From assembly GCA_025769875.1 (NCBI GenBank), contig JAGFNK010000052.1, forward strand, positions 1 to 64,000: a DNA stretch of 64,000 nt. The letters are read 5' to 3'. How positions within the stretch are numbered: the first letter of the stretch is position 1; every line of letters starts with the position of its first letter. This document shows, one piece after another, positions 31,209-42,635 of the stretch. A program made the position numbers and the translations under genes. Below the pieces are notes generated by a model. That model did not search any database and had not been told where the DNA came from. It saw nothing but the letters and a program-made list of their open reading frames with translations. The DNA is from Russula earlei. Taxonomy: Eukaryota > Basidiomycota > Agaricomycetes > Russulales > Russulaceae.

Positions 31209-33857
31209 TCATCCATCATTCTCCTTGTACATTTGAAACATATTTTGATCTAGGTGCCTCCCAAGATAATACTTTGGGTTGGCTTGTATATGGTGACCTT
31301 CTCTTGTCCATGATGAGGGAACTTGGTTTGAGCTAAACTGTGGGATTAAGACACAACTTCGCCATATTTGTTTCATGCTGATCACTTCCAAATATGGCAT
31401 GTGGTTTCTAGTTGACAGGACAACTTGATGCATATGTGTTGTGGGATCCACATTGGTGAATGGATGAAACCAATGAATGTAAGCCAATGGATGAGGGAAA
31501 GCCCCTAGGTGCTTGGGGAGTTTGAAAATAACATGAATCCATGCCAAGCAAAGCCCTTCATTTACAATAAATGATCATGATTCTGTTGCAAATATGAGAC
31601 GTACCTTGAAACCCCTTAGATGTCTGAGGCCTATTTCCGCTTTCGGTGACAAGAATTGTATCAAATTTCGATCCCAAATGTTGTCCATGGCCACTGTTAG
31701 GGCATTTGGGAAATGCGTTGACATGGTATGATTCTATGTCCAAATCCATTGTTGCTGACCAGTTGATATAAATCAGTTTGTAGATATTGAACCAGTTGTA
31801 GACATTTGGCATGGTGAATCGACCAGGTATATCAGTCTTCTGGAGGAAATCCTGCAATGTGTTGACGAAGTCCAGGGCATTGTATTCCATTGCCAGAGTC
31901 CAAACCAAGATGTAGTGGGGTGGTTTCTTGGCAATCGAATATGTAATGAAATGCACAGTCATATTTGTAGATTCTGACTCCAGGGATGATGTTTTAAGGG
32001 ACTATGCTAAGAATTGTTTATTGATAAATATAGCTTCCTGGCGTTGAATCCACTGAGCCATTTGCATAATGTAATTGCGATGATTGGAGGCCTTAAAGGC
32101 ACGCTTGGCATAGTCTATGTGAAGGCATTCAGAGCTTTCCATGTTGAAACCATCAGCTGAGCCCAAACGCTTGATTCCAGCCACATAATGCTGCATTGAG
32201 TGAACTTTTGGAATATTGAAGTGCTCACACACTCCAAGGTCAATCAATACATGTTTGTGTGAATGGAACACCTCCAAGGCCTGTTCTATGCACAGAAGAG
32301 TTCTTGTTGTATGCCTTCGGTATCCTGCGTATGTGATGAAGTCCAACAGTGCTCAGCTACAAGCACCACCCGGGGATCCACGCTGCCAGAAACAACACCC
32401 AATAGACTCTGTGACATGTCACAATACTCCCACCCTGTCCATTTCAACACATTAGAAACACTGTGCTTGAAGTGTTTGAGTCCCAAGTAAACCGGCAGAG
32501 CTTCAAAGCATTTGTCCAAACGTTTAGCACCCATTACCTGAGCGCACCATTCCAAAAGGTGACAAAATACACCTAAAAAGAGTTGATGGAGGATATCAGG
32601 GGAAATGCACATAAAGATGTCTGTATGGGGCATGCCAGCCCAAAACGGCGAGAAGACCTTGTGCAAGCCCCATTCTGAGAACTCAGGAGGGTGATGGCCA
32701 TTAGCCTCGAGATGTAACACCTGTTCCATGTGCAACTGGGACCATAATGGGAATAGAAATCTATCGCCTTGGGACTTGGCAGGCATGGTACAGATCAGGC
32801 ATTGATTCTCCTTGCAGCATGCAACCAGGCATTGCTCTGGATGATCGCCCACATATGCTGCAAGGATGGGAAAGATCTGGTGGATGACACCATCCGCACA
32901 AATCAGCTTTGTTCTGTTGCTGCCAGCACTCATCAACAGTTCCAGTCTCTTCTTCAGGCATGCATGAAAGAGTTGGTACTTTGGTATTTGTGGGTCTGAG
33001 AAGCAGGTAATCTTGCTGGTAGGGATGTAGCCTATGAGGGATACTGCATGATTTGAAGATTTGCAGTGAACACTCTTGCTGATGTTCCCGAGGGAAAGAT
33101 ATAATGGGTAGGCTTGATGGCCGCCTGAGAAACCTGATAACTGTGTCTTATCAGATGCAAGGATGACTGCGCACACGACGCCACCTGAAGGGATTTTATC
33201 CTAATGCAACATAAGACTGATAAACCTAGGATGGTGTCTAAAACAAATGCACCTGCATTTCCCACCACCAATCCACAGTCCACATTTCATCATACACACG
33301 CGTGTTCCCTGTGCTGTCCTCATAGATGCGCTCTAGGACATAGGATATATATTTTTCAAACATTGGGTTTGATATAAGCTCTTCAATGCATTGTAGAGAA
33401 TTTTGATACCACAATTCAAAATGATCTTGTGTTGGCTCTCCATTCTCGTCCAGTAGATCCCCAGTGAAGCTGAAAGTCTCTGTGTGCCACAGAGACCCTG
33501 CTGGAAGTGTATCAATTTTTTTGAAAAAGGAGTATGTGCTTTTGTACACGAGTTGGAAGCATTTCATCGTCTATGTATATTTTATGTTAGGACTGAGTCA
33601 CCAAGTGCATAGTTGGACTTACCATTCCCAGCTTCAGAAATTCGTCTGTTCCAGTCTTGTTTACTCAGTTTATGAGCCAATTGACAAGTTCCCATTCATT
33701 CATATCTTCAAATGGTGCCCATGGAGGCAACCCTGATTTCTGTAGTGCCTTGCCTCACTCCTGGAATGGGGTGAGAGCTGTTCCTAAATTCTCGGCAACC
33801 ATGGCTGGATATGCCTCTACATAGCGCCTTGCATGGCATTCATCAGCTGTAGACTGA
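31209..33857 (-). pseudogene. Plavaka-family DNA transposon transposase, decayed
   Basis: The order of conserved blocks matches the large transposase of basidiomycete Plavaka elements. From the N-side: LPPWAPFEDMNEWELVNWLI (about 33730-33670), GDLLDENGEP and VYDEMWTVDWWWEMQ (33480-33255), ASDKTQLSGFSGGHQAYPLY, IGYIPTSKI, then ISPDILHQLFLGVFCHLLEW (32605-32545). A frame change follows near 32350; the next frame has HVLIDLGVCEHFNIPKVHSM and HIDYAKRAFKASNH, then VIFKLPKHLG and IPQFSS near 31500-31330. A TGA after LVNWLIN (about 33675) and the frameshift show it is not functional as it stands. One short intron (about 31605-31560) appears genuine. The N-terminal part is cut at 33857 by the Harbinger element. 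Confidence 0.8.
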
Positions 33858-34227
33858 GGCCCCATTTACCAACTGAGAATTCTTGAATCTTGGACTTGAA
33901 CTTGGATTTCGGTATTTTCCAGGGGTGACAGGAGTCACAGGCATGATGAACAATAACTTGATTAACTAATACGAGTTTCTTTAATTATAATTTCTTTAAT
34001 TATAATTATGAGCTCTTTCCCACCAGATTTGCAAATTCACTTGTTGTGATTGCATATTTGCATGTGTGAAGTTAGATGTCCGCATACTTGGAGTTGACTT
34101 GGGAGTCGGTACTTGGCTTTGTTTGGGACTTTCCCTCCATCATCTTTTTCCATGTATGCATGGCATGCATTTTTCTCTCACCTTCTTTTTTTAATCCTCT
34201 CCTCCCTCCATACAGTACCTCCTTTGT

Positions 34228-36393
34228 TTGGTACCCCCATCATACATGCAGACCTGCTCAGCCTCTGATTCTTCTGTGGGAGAAAGTCAAGCAGATGGTA
34301 ACGCCACATGGACAACTAAGGATGAAGCGGCCTTTTTAGATTTTCTTTTGGAGCATAGGGACAAATTGACCTCCAACTCTATGTTCAAGGACCACATCTT
34401 CAATGACGCAGCCTCTCAGATCAACCCCCTTCATGAGAAGGGTGGCGTCAAGACTGGGAGCACATGCAAAACAAAATGGAACAGGGTGCTGTATTGTCCA
34501 CTTCATCCCTTCCCTCAATGCTGATGCCATCCAACAGTTGAAGACTGAATACAGTATCATCTCCTTCCTCAAGCTACAGTCTGGGTTTCCCTGGGATGAT
34601 GAGAAAGGAGTGGATGTAGGGTTAGAAATGGAGGGGCAGTGGGCCAATTTAGTCAAGGTGTGTGTATAACTCCTGCTTCTTTAACAACGTCTGACCTTAG
34701 CAGAAAAAACCAAGCGCCAAGAAGTACCACAACAAGGGCTGGTCACATTGTGAGGCTATGGAGTCTCTCATTGGATCGAAATCCAAAGGCAAAAGTGCCT
34801 ATCGGGGTACACAGCAAACACTTTGTGCAGATTCAGATCCTCCATCCCAGTCACCTTCTCGTCTGTCCCCCAACTCATTTGGATCTCAATTTGATGGTGG
34901 TGCATTTCTCATCAACTTCACTGTCAAATGCCTCTCCTCTCACCCTGCTTCTCAGTTCGGAAGCATAGATCCAATCACATCTCCATAAGTGAAACGTCAA
35001 GCAAAAGACAAAGGACTGACACTGCAGCATCCGCTGTCGTTAGTATGTCAGCGGTCATGAACAGGTGTCAAGACTCACTGTTGAACTATCCAGTTCAAGA
35101 GCGAGGGATAAGCTCGAAGACGAGTCGATAGACGTCCAAGACCGCGTGGGCAAGAAGTAGAGTCCAGAGGAGCAACAAATACCAAAGAGGTATTGTCACT
35201 GTGAGAGTAGAACAATCATGCAGGGAAGAGGCCAGGATAGTCACAAGGGGATGGTCCTTAAAGGAGTATCCCAGGAATGGAGAGTGCCGTAAACAAATGG
35301 ACAGTCTGAGGACTGTCCGCTACTTTATTGAGCGCTTATATACTACAAGAGAACTGCTAAATAGGGAACAAGTCATAACCTTGTTATCAAGCACAATAGA
35401 GTGATGAGTAAGAAGTCGGAGGATGCTTACTGAGCATGCTCAGTCATGCTCAGTAAGCTGCTGAGTAAGAAGCTTCTCTTGATGAGTAAGAGCTTCCATG
35501 TCCACGTGTTTACTGCTTTAGTGCACGTGCAAGCACCTGATTCATTTCCTGTTAGTTAGTTTAGGGCCGGTCGTTTGAGGACTTGTAGTTTGGTTATGGA
35601 ATAGTGTTATCTTATAAGGCCCTTATATAGTTCTATTAGGGTCCTTAGAGTCGACCCTAATACTTCTATTAAGGTCCTTAGTGTTGCCTTATAGTTCGTT
35701 CTATAGTTATTAGAGTTGGTCTAATAACGCGTTGTAGGGCCTTTAATACTAGGTTAGTACCTATTGTAGAGTTCCTAGGGTTGTTCCAAAGGGTCCTTAG
35801 GAAGGCCCTAATACTGTCTTTTGTTGCTAGAAGGGTTGCCTTTAAGTGGGGCTTGCTGTATGTCGATTGTGCCGAGAATCGCTCGCGCAACAATGTGCGT
35901 GCGATATTGTGGACACCTCTACTCACCCCTTTTGCTCGTGTGAACAGGGTGACACCATAGAGGTTGGGTTTCCTCCTATAAGGAAGGGTCCTTCAAGGGC
36001 CCTCTCCGGGGAATGGTTCATGACAACAGGGTCATTGAGTCCTTTGACTCGACTGTGCAAGCTCTCAACGAGCCTGAGCCCGAGCCCGCCCTTGAAGCCG
36101 CACCCTCACTTGATGAACAACTTGGGAATGCATCTACGGGTGCTGTTGTACCTGTGCTTATGACAGTTCCTGAGCATGTGCATCAGTCGCTGGCAGTCAA
36201 AACCCTTGCCACTGATATCAAGGATGGTCACTGGCTGCCAATGGGTGACATTGTCCCAGCACTCAGCCTCCTCTCCAATGGCAATAATGCAGATGTTGAT
36301 AGTTACCTCACACTTGGATTAGATAAGGATCCAGAATTGTGCGATCTTGCGTGTCAATACATATGTAATATGTTAGCACAAACCAAATTGTAA
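34228..36393 (+). pseudogene. Harbinger-associated Myb/SANT-like protein gene, split by an LTR
   Basis: The Myb/SANT-like DNA-binding domain begins at ATWTTKDEAAFLDFLLEH (about 34300) and runs through TCKTKWNR (about 34485). Two short introns follow (34486-34540 and 34658-34701), then NKGWSHCEAMESLIGSKS. The frame reaches SAVMNR at 35065, where LTR A5 (35066-36025) interrupts, and resumes with VIESFDSTVQAL at 36031 to a stop at 36393. Removing the LTR and one ACAGG restores the frame exactly. Such proteins act with the transposase in PIF/Harbinger transposition (nuclear import and TIR binding, known from the superfamily). The start codon is uncertain, probably before 34250. Confidence 0.65.
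35066..36025 (+). mobile_element. Solo LTR, family A, copy 5 (young)
   Basis: 960 bp, TGTCAAGACTC to GGTTCATGACA, target duplication ACAGG at 35061-35065 and 36026-36030. Almost identical to copy A3 and rich in intact CpG. Inserted in the Harbinger Myb gene. Confidence 0.95.
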
Positions 36394-36505
36394 TTGTAAT
36401 TTCAAATGTCATGTTGTCATGTGTTATGTCTATGTAAAATAAATTTGTCATTGATGGTATCATGCGGTCACAGGGACTGAGTCCATCTATGCTGACTCAG
36501 TCTGC

Positions 36506-37080
36506 TTGGCAGTAAAGAAAAACTTTCAAAGTGTTGTGTTGTCCATCCCATCATTTCCCCCCCCAATGCCCAATCAACGACTGGTAAAGAAGCGACGCCA
36601 GCGACTTGTGGTCCTCTTGCATATGTCAACTCTTGTCTTGCTTTGCTGTGAAGCATATATACAACTCCTCCAAGCCATCTGTCCTCATTGTATTCCATAT
36701 CACACATCAGCATTAACTAGGGCTGCGTGGGTTCATGAACTACTCACTGGCCATCCAGAGCGCATTCAGAGCGAGCTTGGAGTACATAAACATGTCTTTG
36801 ACACCCTCTGGCAGACCATCCAAAACCTCGGTGTTGCCTCATCATGACATGTCCTAATTGAAGAACAAATTGCCATCTTCCTCTATACTGCTGTTACAGG
36901 GCTGTCATCAACTCATGTCAGAGAGCGTTTCCAGCGGTCACCCCACACCATTTCAAAGTACTTATCACTTGGGTTTCTTCACACTTGTTCTGACAGGCAG
37001 TTAGGTATTTTAAAAAAATTCTTGGAGTTCTCTCAAGCCCCCCCTTCTATACCACATTTGTGCAGCTCCCTGATGCCAAT
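36506..37080 (+). pseudogene. PIF/Harbinger transposase, N-terminal part only
   Basis: The frame from about 36506 has the helical N-terminal region of fungal Harbinger transposases: GVHKHVFDTLWQTIQNL, then a TGA at 36844-36846, then EEQIAIFLYTAVTGLSSTHV and RFQRSPHTISKYL (to about 36966). The following DDE nuclease domain, which should carry the IGAIDGTH block, is missing: sequence runs on for about 100 bases into the right TIR. The 5' promoter region is shared with the Myb gene's 3' end, 112 bases upstream and co-directional. Confidence 0.7.
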
Positions 37081-37171
37081 CATCACGCCTGTGACTCCTG
37101 TCACCCCTGGAAAATACCAAAATCCAAGTTCAAGTTCAAGATTCAAGAATTCTCGGTTGGTAAATGGGGCC

Positions 37172-38181
37172 TAAGTGACTTATGCCTGAGTGATACTGGT
37201 GTTGAAGGGTCCAAATATCACCTTCCATTGTATTCATAACTGACCAGATTTTATCATCTTTGGATCCTCTGGGCACGGCATCCAACAAAGAGCTTGAGAG
37301 AACAGTGATCTCCTTGACAAGTTGTTTGACTGTTTTGGGAGTGGACATTTTGGACACAGAAGGGGGAGGAGTGCAAGTTGATGCAAAGGTGAGCATTCAG
37401 CACATCATCATATAGGCCACCAAGGCTTACATTGAACATGTACTCAAGCAAAAAAGAAGGATGAGAGGGAAGTGCAGATACGACAATGAAAAATGACAGG
37501 CAACGATGGTGTGTCCATGCAAAGTCAACAAATTAAAGTTTGATGATTACCCCAATCAACAGCCTGTTGGGGCTTGATGGCCTGGCTCCAGCTTTTCAAA
37601 TCTTAGGCTGGGCCAAAGCAATCAAGAAGCCATCACTTTGGTCTGGCTCAGCCCAACCTATTTCAGCCTGGCTTGGCCAAGCTTGTGGCCTGAGGCCAGG
37701 CCAGGCAAAACACTAGCGACATCCTTGACCTAAGATACTTTGCATTTGGAATGAAGGACACTGGATGAGGAGGAAGAGCAATCTGGCGCCAGAGATGACA
37801 AGGAGTCCCCACTTTGACATTCAAACAAATTGGGATTGGGGGACAGCAACACAGATGACTGAGGGGGACAGCATGAGAGGGAGTGAGCAAATATCAGGCA
37901 AGATAAAGTTGCTGATGACATGTGGGAGCAGTATCAGAGAATTCAGAGGGACTGTGCAGAATGTATTATTGAACAGTGTCTTTTTTTTTTTTTTTTCCAT
38001 TTCCTCTTCAAAAACCACTGGCCCTGTGTGCATGGATTTGGGCCCTACTGTATGCCTTGGCAACATCTAGCAGACACAGCAGACTGAGTCAGTTCCTGGT
38101 CCTGGCTGCAAATCACAAGCAAAAAAAAAAACTCATATTAAAAAAAAAACCTATTAGTTTATCATATGTGCCATGTCATTT
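37172..38181. other. Unclassified DNA right of the Harbinger element
   Basis: A minus-strand frame at 37136-37396 (TPKTVKQLVKEITVLSSSL) is unrecognised. 37570-37710 is dense in GGCC and TTGGCC/CTGGCT motifs. A 16-base T run lies at 37981. Confidence 0.35.
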
Positions 38182-38262
38182 AAATCACACTGGTCACACC
38201 AGTCACTCTCAGAAAATCCTAAAATTCAAGTTCAAGAATTCTTGGTTGGTAACATGGGCCTT
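38182..38262 (-). repeat. Orphan Harbinger-type terminal repeat
   Basis: AAATTCAAGTTCAAGAATTC followed by TTGGTTGGTAACATGGGCC is a diverged copy of the right TIR at 37081-37171. I found no matching left end in the window. Confidence 0.5.
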
Positions 38263-38288
38263 GGAGTATTTGACAGTGAGGAAGTGCT

Positions 38289-38652
38289 CCTTATAAGGCC
38301 CCTTATAAGGTTCTTATAGTTTGTTCTAAGGTTATTAGAGTTAGTCTAATAACATGTTCTAAGGCCTCTAGTATCCTCTTTTAGTCTTCAATATGGGGAC
38401 CTTGGGGTCATCCTAAAGGGTCCTTAGGAGGCCTTTAATGTTGTCCTTTAATGCTAGATAGAGTGCCAGCAAGTAGGGCTTGCTGTATGTCAATTGTGCC
38501 TAAAATCAATCACACAACAATGCATGTGCAATATTGTGGACACCTCTGCTCACCCCTTTTGGCTGTATGAACAGGGTGCCACCATAGAGCCCCCCTTTTC
38601 TCTAATATGGAAGGGTCATTCAAGGGCTCTCTCCAGGAAGTGGTTCATGACA
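38289..38652 (+). mobile_element. LTR family A, 3' fragment
   Basis: Matches the last ~365 bp of family A, ending GTGGTTCATGACA. The left two thirds are missing; no target duplication can be checked. Confidence 0.8.
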
Positions 38653-38970
38653 CTGACTGCCTCAAGAAGCCATCATCATGTCTGTGTCCATGTCCTGCAT
38701 CCTGGCTAGGATTACTTGCTCTTCTCCTCTCTTCCCCTCACTCCTCTTTCCACTTGGACCAGTCAGCATGACAATCTCACCTGCATGTCCCCAGACTTGC
38801 TACACTAACATGGCTAGTTACTATGACAAGTGACTAGCATGGGCAATCTTCTCACAGTGCTGATAAGCAATGATTCAATGTCAATTGTGAATTCAAATAT
38901 AATAGATTTCAATGAATGCTCAGCTAGAATGTATAAGGATTAGATAGTCTGTACAACACCTGTACAACAC
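38653..38970. other. No gene recognised
   Basis: Short AT-rich spacer between two A-family LTR pieces. Confidence 0.3.
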
Positions 38971-39381
38971 CCATATGTCATGAACCATTTCCCAGAGAGG
39001 GCCCTTGAAGGACCCATCCTTATTAGAGGAAACCCAGCCTCTATGATGCCACCCTGTTCACATGGACAAAAGGGGTGAGTAGAGGTGTGTCCACAATATT
39101 GCATGCACATTGTTGCACGATTGATTCTCAGCACAATCAACATACAGCAAGCCCTACTTGATGGCAACCCTTTTAGCAATATAGGACAGTATTATAGCCT
39201 CCCTAAAGACCCTTTAGGATGACCCAAAGTGCTCTACAAGAGGCACTAACAAAGATACTATAGGCCCAATAATGCATTATTAGACTAACTCTAATAACCT
39301 TAGAACAAACTATAAGGCAATACTAAGGACCTTAATAGAACTATATAAGGGGCCTTAGGGACAACTCTATTCCCTAAACCA

Positions 39382-39712
39382 TGTTGAATCGCGCAGTGAT
39401 AAGGTAGATTAGATCGTAATAGATCTAATAAAAATGATATTCAGTTTCTGTGAGACGAAACTGAAGTATCTACTGTATGTACAATGCTCTTAAGTATCTG
39501 AGAGCGTCCCTAATTATTTTGTCTATAGTAACTATCAAATTGTTTTCACGATTGCTATGTGCTAGCTACCGATTGTCTTAGATCATACTATCAATTTTGT
39601 TATCGTACGTGTTTCAGCAACTGATCTGAAACGCTTATGTGGTCCAGGCCTGTGGGCCGCCCAAACAGTTTGGGCCGACACGTCAACGCTTCAGCTACTC
39701 TTTATCTCAACA
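39382..39712 (-). repeat. Copia 3' LTR and adjacent polypurine tract
   Basis: 331 bp with TGTTGA...TCAACA ends. On the minus strand the tract CATGGGGGGA lies directly before the LTR, as expected for plus-strand priming. The matching 5' LTR is missing. Confidence 0.85.
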
Positions 39713-39745
39713 TCCCCCCATGATCTAGACAGTCAGTAGATTAGA

Positions 39746-42635
39746 TCAGATGAGACCTAATCCAGTGATGAAAGTCTGAAGCAACACATGAGCGTGCAGC
39801 TTGGTTAAGCCATCAGCAAGCATCTCTGCTGTGGGCGTTCTGACTAGATCAATCAGTCCGTCCTCGATGTACTGCCTGATTGTGTGATGCTTTATAGGGA
39901 TATGTTTTGATCTTCTTCCAGTGACAGGATTGAGCGCAAGATCTACGGCGCCTTTGTTATCACCATGGAGCGGAATCGGATCAGTGATATCATAGCCAAT
40001 TTCGGAGAAGAAGCTCCGATACCACGTGGCTTGATTAGCTGCATCAGCTAGGGCCATATACTCAGCTTGAGTGGTGCTCTGGGCGATGGTCTTCTGTTTA
40101 CACGAGGACCAGGAAATTGCAGCTCCAGATAGCAAGAATACATAGCCCGAAGTGGAGTGAAAGTCATCTGCGTCATCTCCGAGACTAGAATTGGAGTATC
40201 CGTGTAGTCCAACGCCTTGCACGCCATCGTAATGTAGCTTTAGTTGGGCTGTGCTGTTAAGATAAGATAGCACATATTTTGCAAGGCGTAGGTGCTGTGC
40301 GGACGGATTGCTGGAATACTGTGCAAGACGCAAGACTGCAAAAGAGATGTCTGGACGCGTTCTGATTTGCACATACAGGAGGCTGCCAATTATTCTCTGG
40401 TAGTACTTTATTTCCGAAGGCGTTGCCTGTCCAGTATGCTTAACCAGATGTATTTCTGCACCAGATGGAAGTGGGGTGCGGACCGGATTGGAATCCACCA
40501 TCCCAAAGCGATTAACAATCTCCAAGATGTACCTAGATTGGTCAATGTCTAACACTTTAGCCGAGTGATCATGTGTTACACGGATCCCAAGATAGGACTC
40601 GATCTTGCCTAGATCAGTCATCTCATAGCGTGTAGACAGTGATTGTTTGATGCCAGTGATCTGCGCGCACGAGTCGCTTAAGATTGTGATATCATCGACA
40701 TAGAGGATGATAATGATAGTGGATCCCCCCATGTCTTGGCGATGATAGACGCCGGCATCAGAATGCATGCGCGTGAAGCCGAGCTCAATGAGAACCCCAT
40801 GAAACTGCAGGTTCCATGCATTCAAAGCTTGTTTGAGACCGTAGATCGCCTTCTTCAGGCGGCAAACTTGGTGTGATGTCTCCGGAACAGTGAATCCTTG
40901 TGGTTGCTCCATGTAAATCTCTTCATCCAGTAGCCCGTTCAGGAACGCCAACTTGACGTCCATCTGGTGGATCTGCCAATCCTCTAGCGCGGCCAACGCT
41001 AACAAGAGTTGCAAAGACTCAAATCTCGCTACTGGAGAGAAGGTGTCACTGTAATCAAGTCCTTCAATTTGTGTAAACCCCTTGGCTACAACGCGCATGC
41101 GAAATCGGCCATCCAATTTGCATGCAAATACCCATCTTGATTTCACGGCCTTACGGCCCAGCAGTAGATCGACTAGATCCCAGGTACCATTTCTGGCAAG
41201 CGCGTCTATCTCATACTGACACGTGGCTTTCCAATCATTGGCTGAGTCCGATTCCATCGCTTCCCAATAAGATACAGGATTTAGCACCTTGGCAGTCGCT
41301 AACAGGGCTGTATGCGATACGCGCCCTCTCTGAGCTGGACGTTCTGCGTTGTCCTCACCGAAATATCTTGGGTTTGGACGTGGGTTAGCTCTAAGTCTAC
41401 GAGGCGAGGGTGGACGCATCACAAAGGTGGGTCACGGAAGTGCTGGAGGGGTCGGGATAGGAATGCGGGACGGGGGAGTATGGTACACTGAAACATTCTG
41501 AGGTGCCGCCGCAAGATTTGCAGGGGTTTCCGGAGGCGCGCGGCCATCTGGTTGGTGAGGGACAGGTTCCGGGAGGGAAAATGTAATAGGTCTGGCAGGG
41601 ACCAGGGGTAGCATGGGCAAGGCGGACAGTCCACCGCTTGCCTTTGCTGGGAAGAACGCTTCGTCGAATGTTACATCATGCGAAAGTACTATTTTCTGGG
41701 TGGCTGGATTCCATAGGCGGTAGCCTTTAGATCCTGATTCATAGCCGACGAATGTCATTTCGATCGCCTTGGGATCGAGCTTCTTCCGCTTAGCGTCAGG
41801 GACATGTACATATGCCCTGCATCCGAAAACTCAGAAGTAAGAGACATCCGGGATGTGTCCGGAGTCCCACAATTCATGAGGGGTGTGCCAACCGAGAATG
41901 CGAGTGGGCGTGCAATTGTGAATGTGAACTGCAGCATCAGTAGCCAGTTCCCAAAACCTGAGAGTAAGACCGGCGCTGTGTATCATGGTGCACATCTTGT
42001 CTTCCAGAATCCAGTTCCATCGCTCCGCTAATCCGTTCTGTTGTGGGGAACCCAGCATCATTAATTTGTGCTCGATCCCCTTCTGCGTTAGTACCGATCT
42101 AAGGGCGCCCGACATGTATTCTCCACCGCGATCCGAGTGCAAAGCCTTAACTGTTTCGCTTGTTTGATTTTCAGCCCAAGCCATATATTTCTTGAAGGCG
42201 TCTGCACACTGATCTTTTGTTTTGAGAAAATACACTACTCCAAAGCGGGAGTAGTCGTCGATAAATGTCGCAAAATAACTTGCGCCCCGGATAGACCGGA
42301 CCTGCATCGGACCGGCTAGATCGCTGTGAATGATTTGCAATCTCTGTTCCGAGCGTTTAGAGGAACCCAGGAAAGGAAGTCTCGGCTGCTTGCCGAGTTG
42401 ACACCCTGGGCAAGGGGCGAGATCCTTGTCGGTTGAGCTAAGCGAAATTCCATTAACGGAGTCGCTGTAACGTATGAGAGCATTCCGGGACATATGTCCC
42501 ATCTACTGATGCCAGATGTCGAGTGATAGTGCACCGCTCTGCACGTGTAGGGATGGAATGGATAGGTCAAACCAGAATAGATTATTCTCCATGTACCCTT
42601 GCACGATCTTCCGATCTTTGATGTGGACTACAAAG
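39746..42635 (-). pseudogene. Ty1/Copia pol polyprotein (integrase, RT, RNase H), 5'-truncated
   Basis: One reading frame on the minus strand carries, in order: the end of protease/GAG-pre-integrase (KIVQGYMENNLFWFDL), integrase zinc and catalytic motifs (HSDLAGP, SDRGGEYM, QQNGLAERWN: the D, D, E triad), then VTFDEAFFP, the reverse transcriptase (SRWVFACKLDG, FSPVARFESLQ, LYVDDITIL active site), and RNase H (TTQAEYMALADA, HGDNKGAVDLA) to a stop at 39746. Three in-frame stops break it, at 42503 (TAG), 41831 (TGA, where YFRVFGC is usual) and 41432 (TGA). Gag and the 5' LTR are absent. Two stops fit CGA to TGA. The last 558 codons are fully open, so decay is fairly recent. Confidence 0.9.

Larger units (their letters stand above)
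33858..37171 (+). mobile_element. PIF/Harbinger DNA transposon, two-gene, deletion derivative
   Basis: Flanked by 91-bp inverted repeats (33858-33948 and 37081-37171) with four mismatches, starting GGCCCCATTTACCAAC. The flanks are TGA on the left and TAA on the right, consistent with a mutated 3-bp TWA target duplication of this superfamily. Inside are a Myb/SANT-like companion gene and the N-terminal third of a Harbinger transposase, both plus strand. The DDE catalytic part is absent, so it cannot move itself. Solo LTR A5 has landed in the Myb gene. Confidence 0.8.

Noticed and set aside
37136..37396. Possible N-terminal exon of the Plavaka transposase
   Set aside because: It has no Plavaka motif, and the joined frame across the Harbinger site could not be confirmed; left as unclassified.
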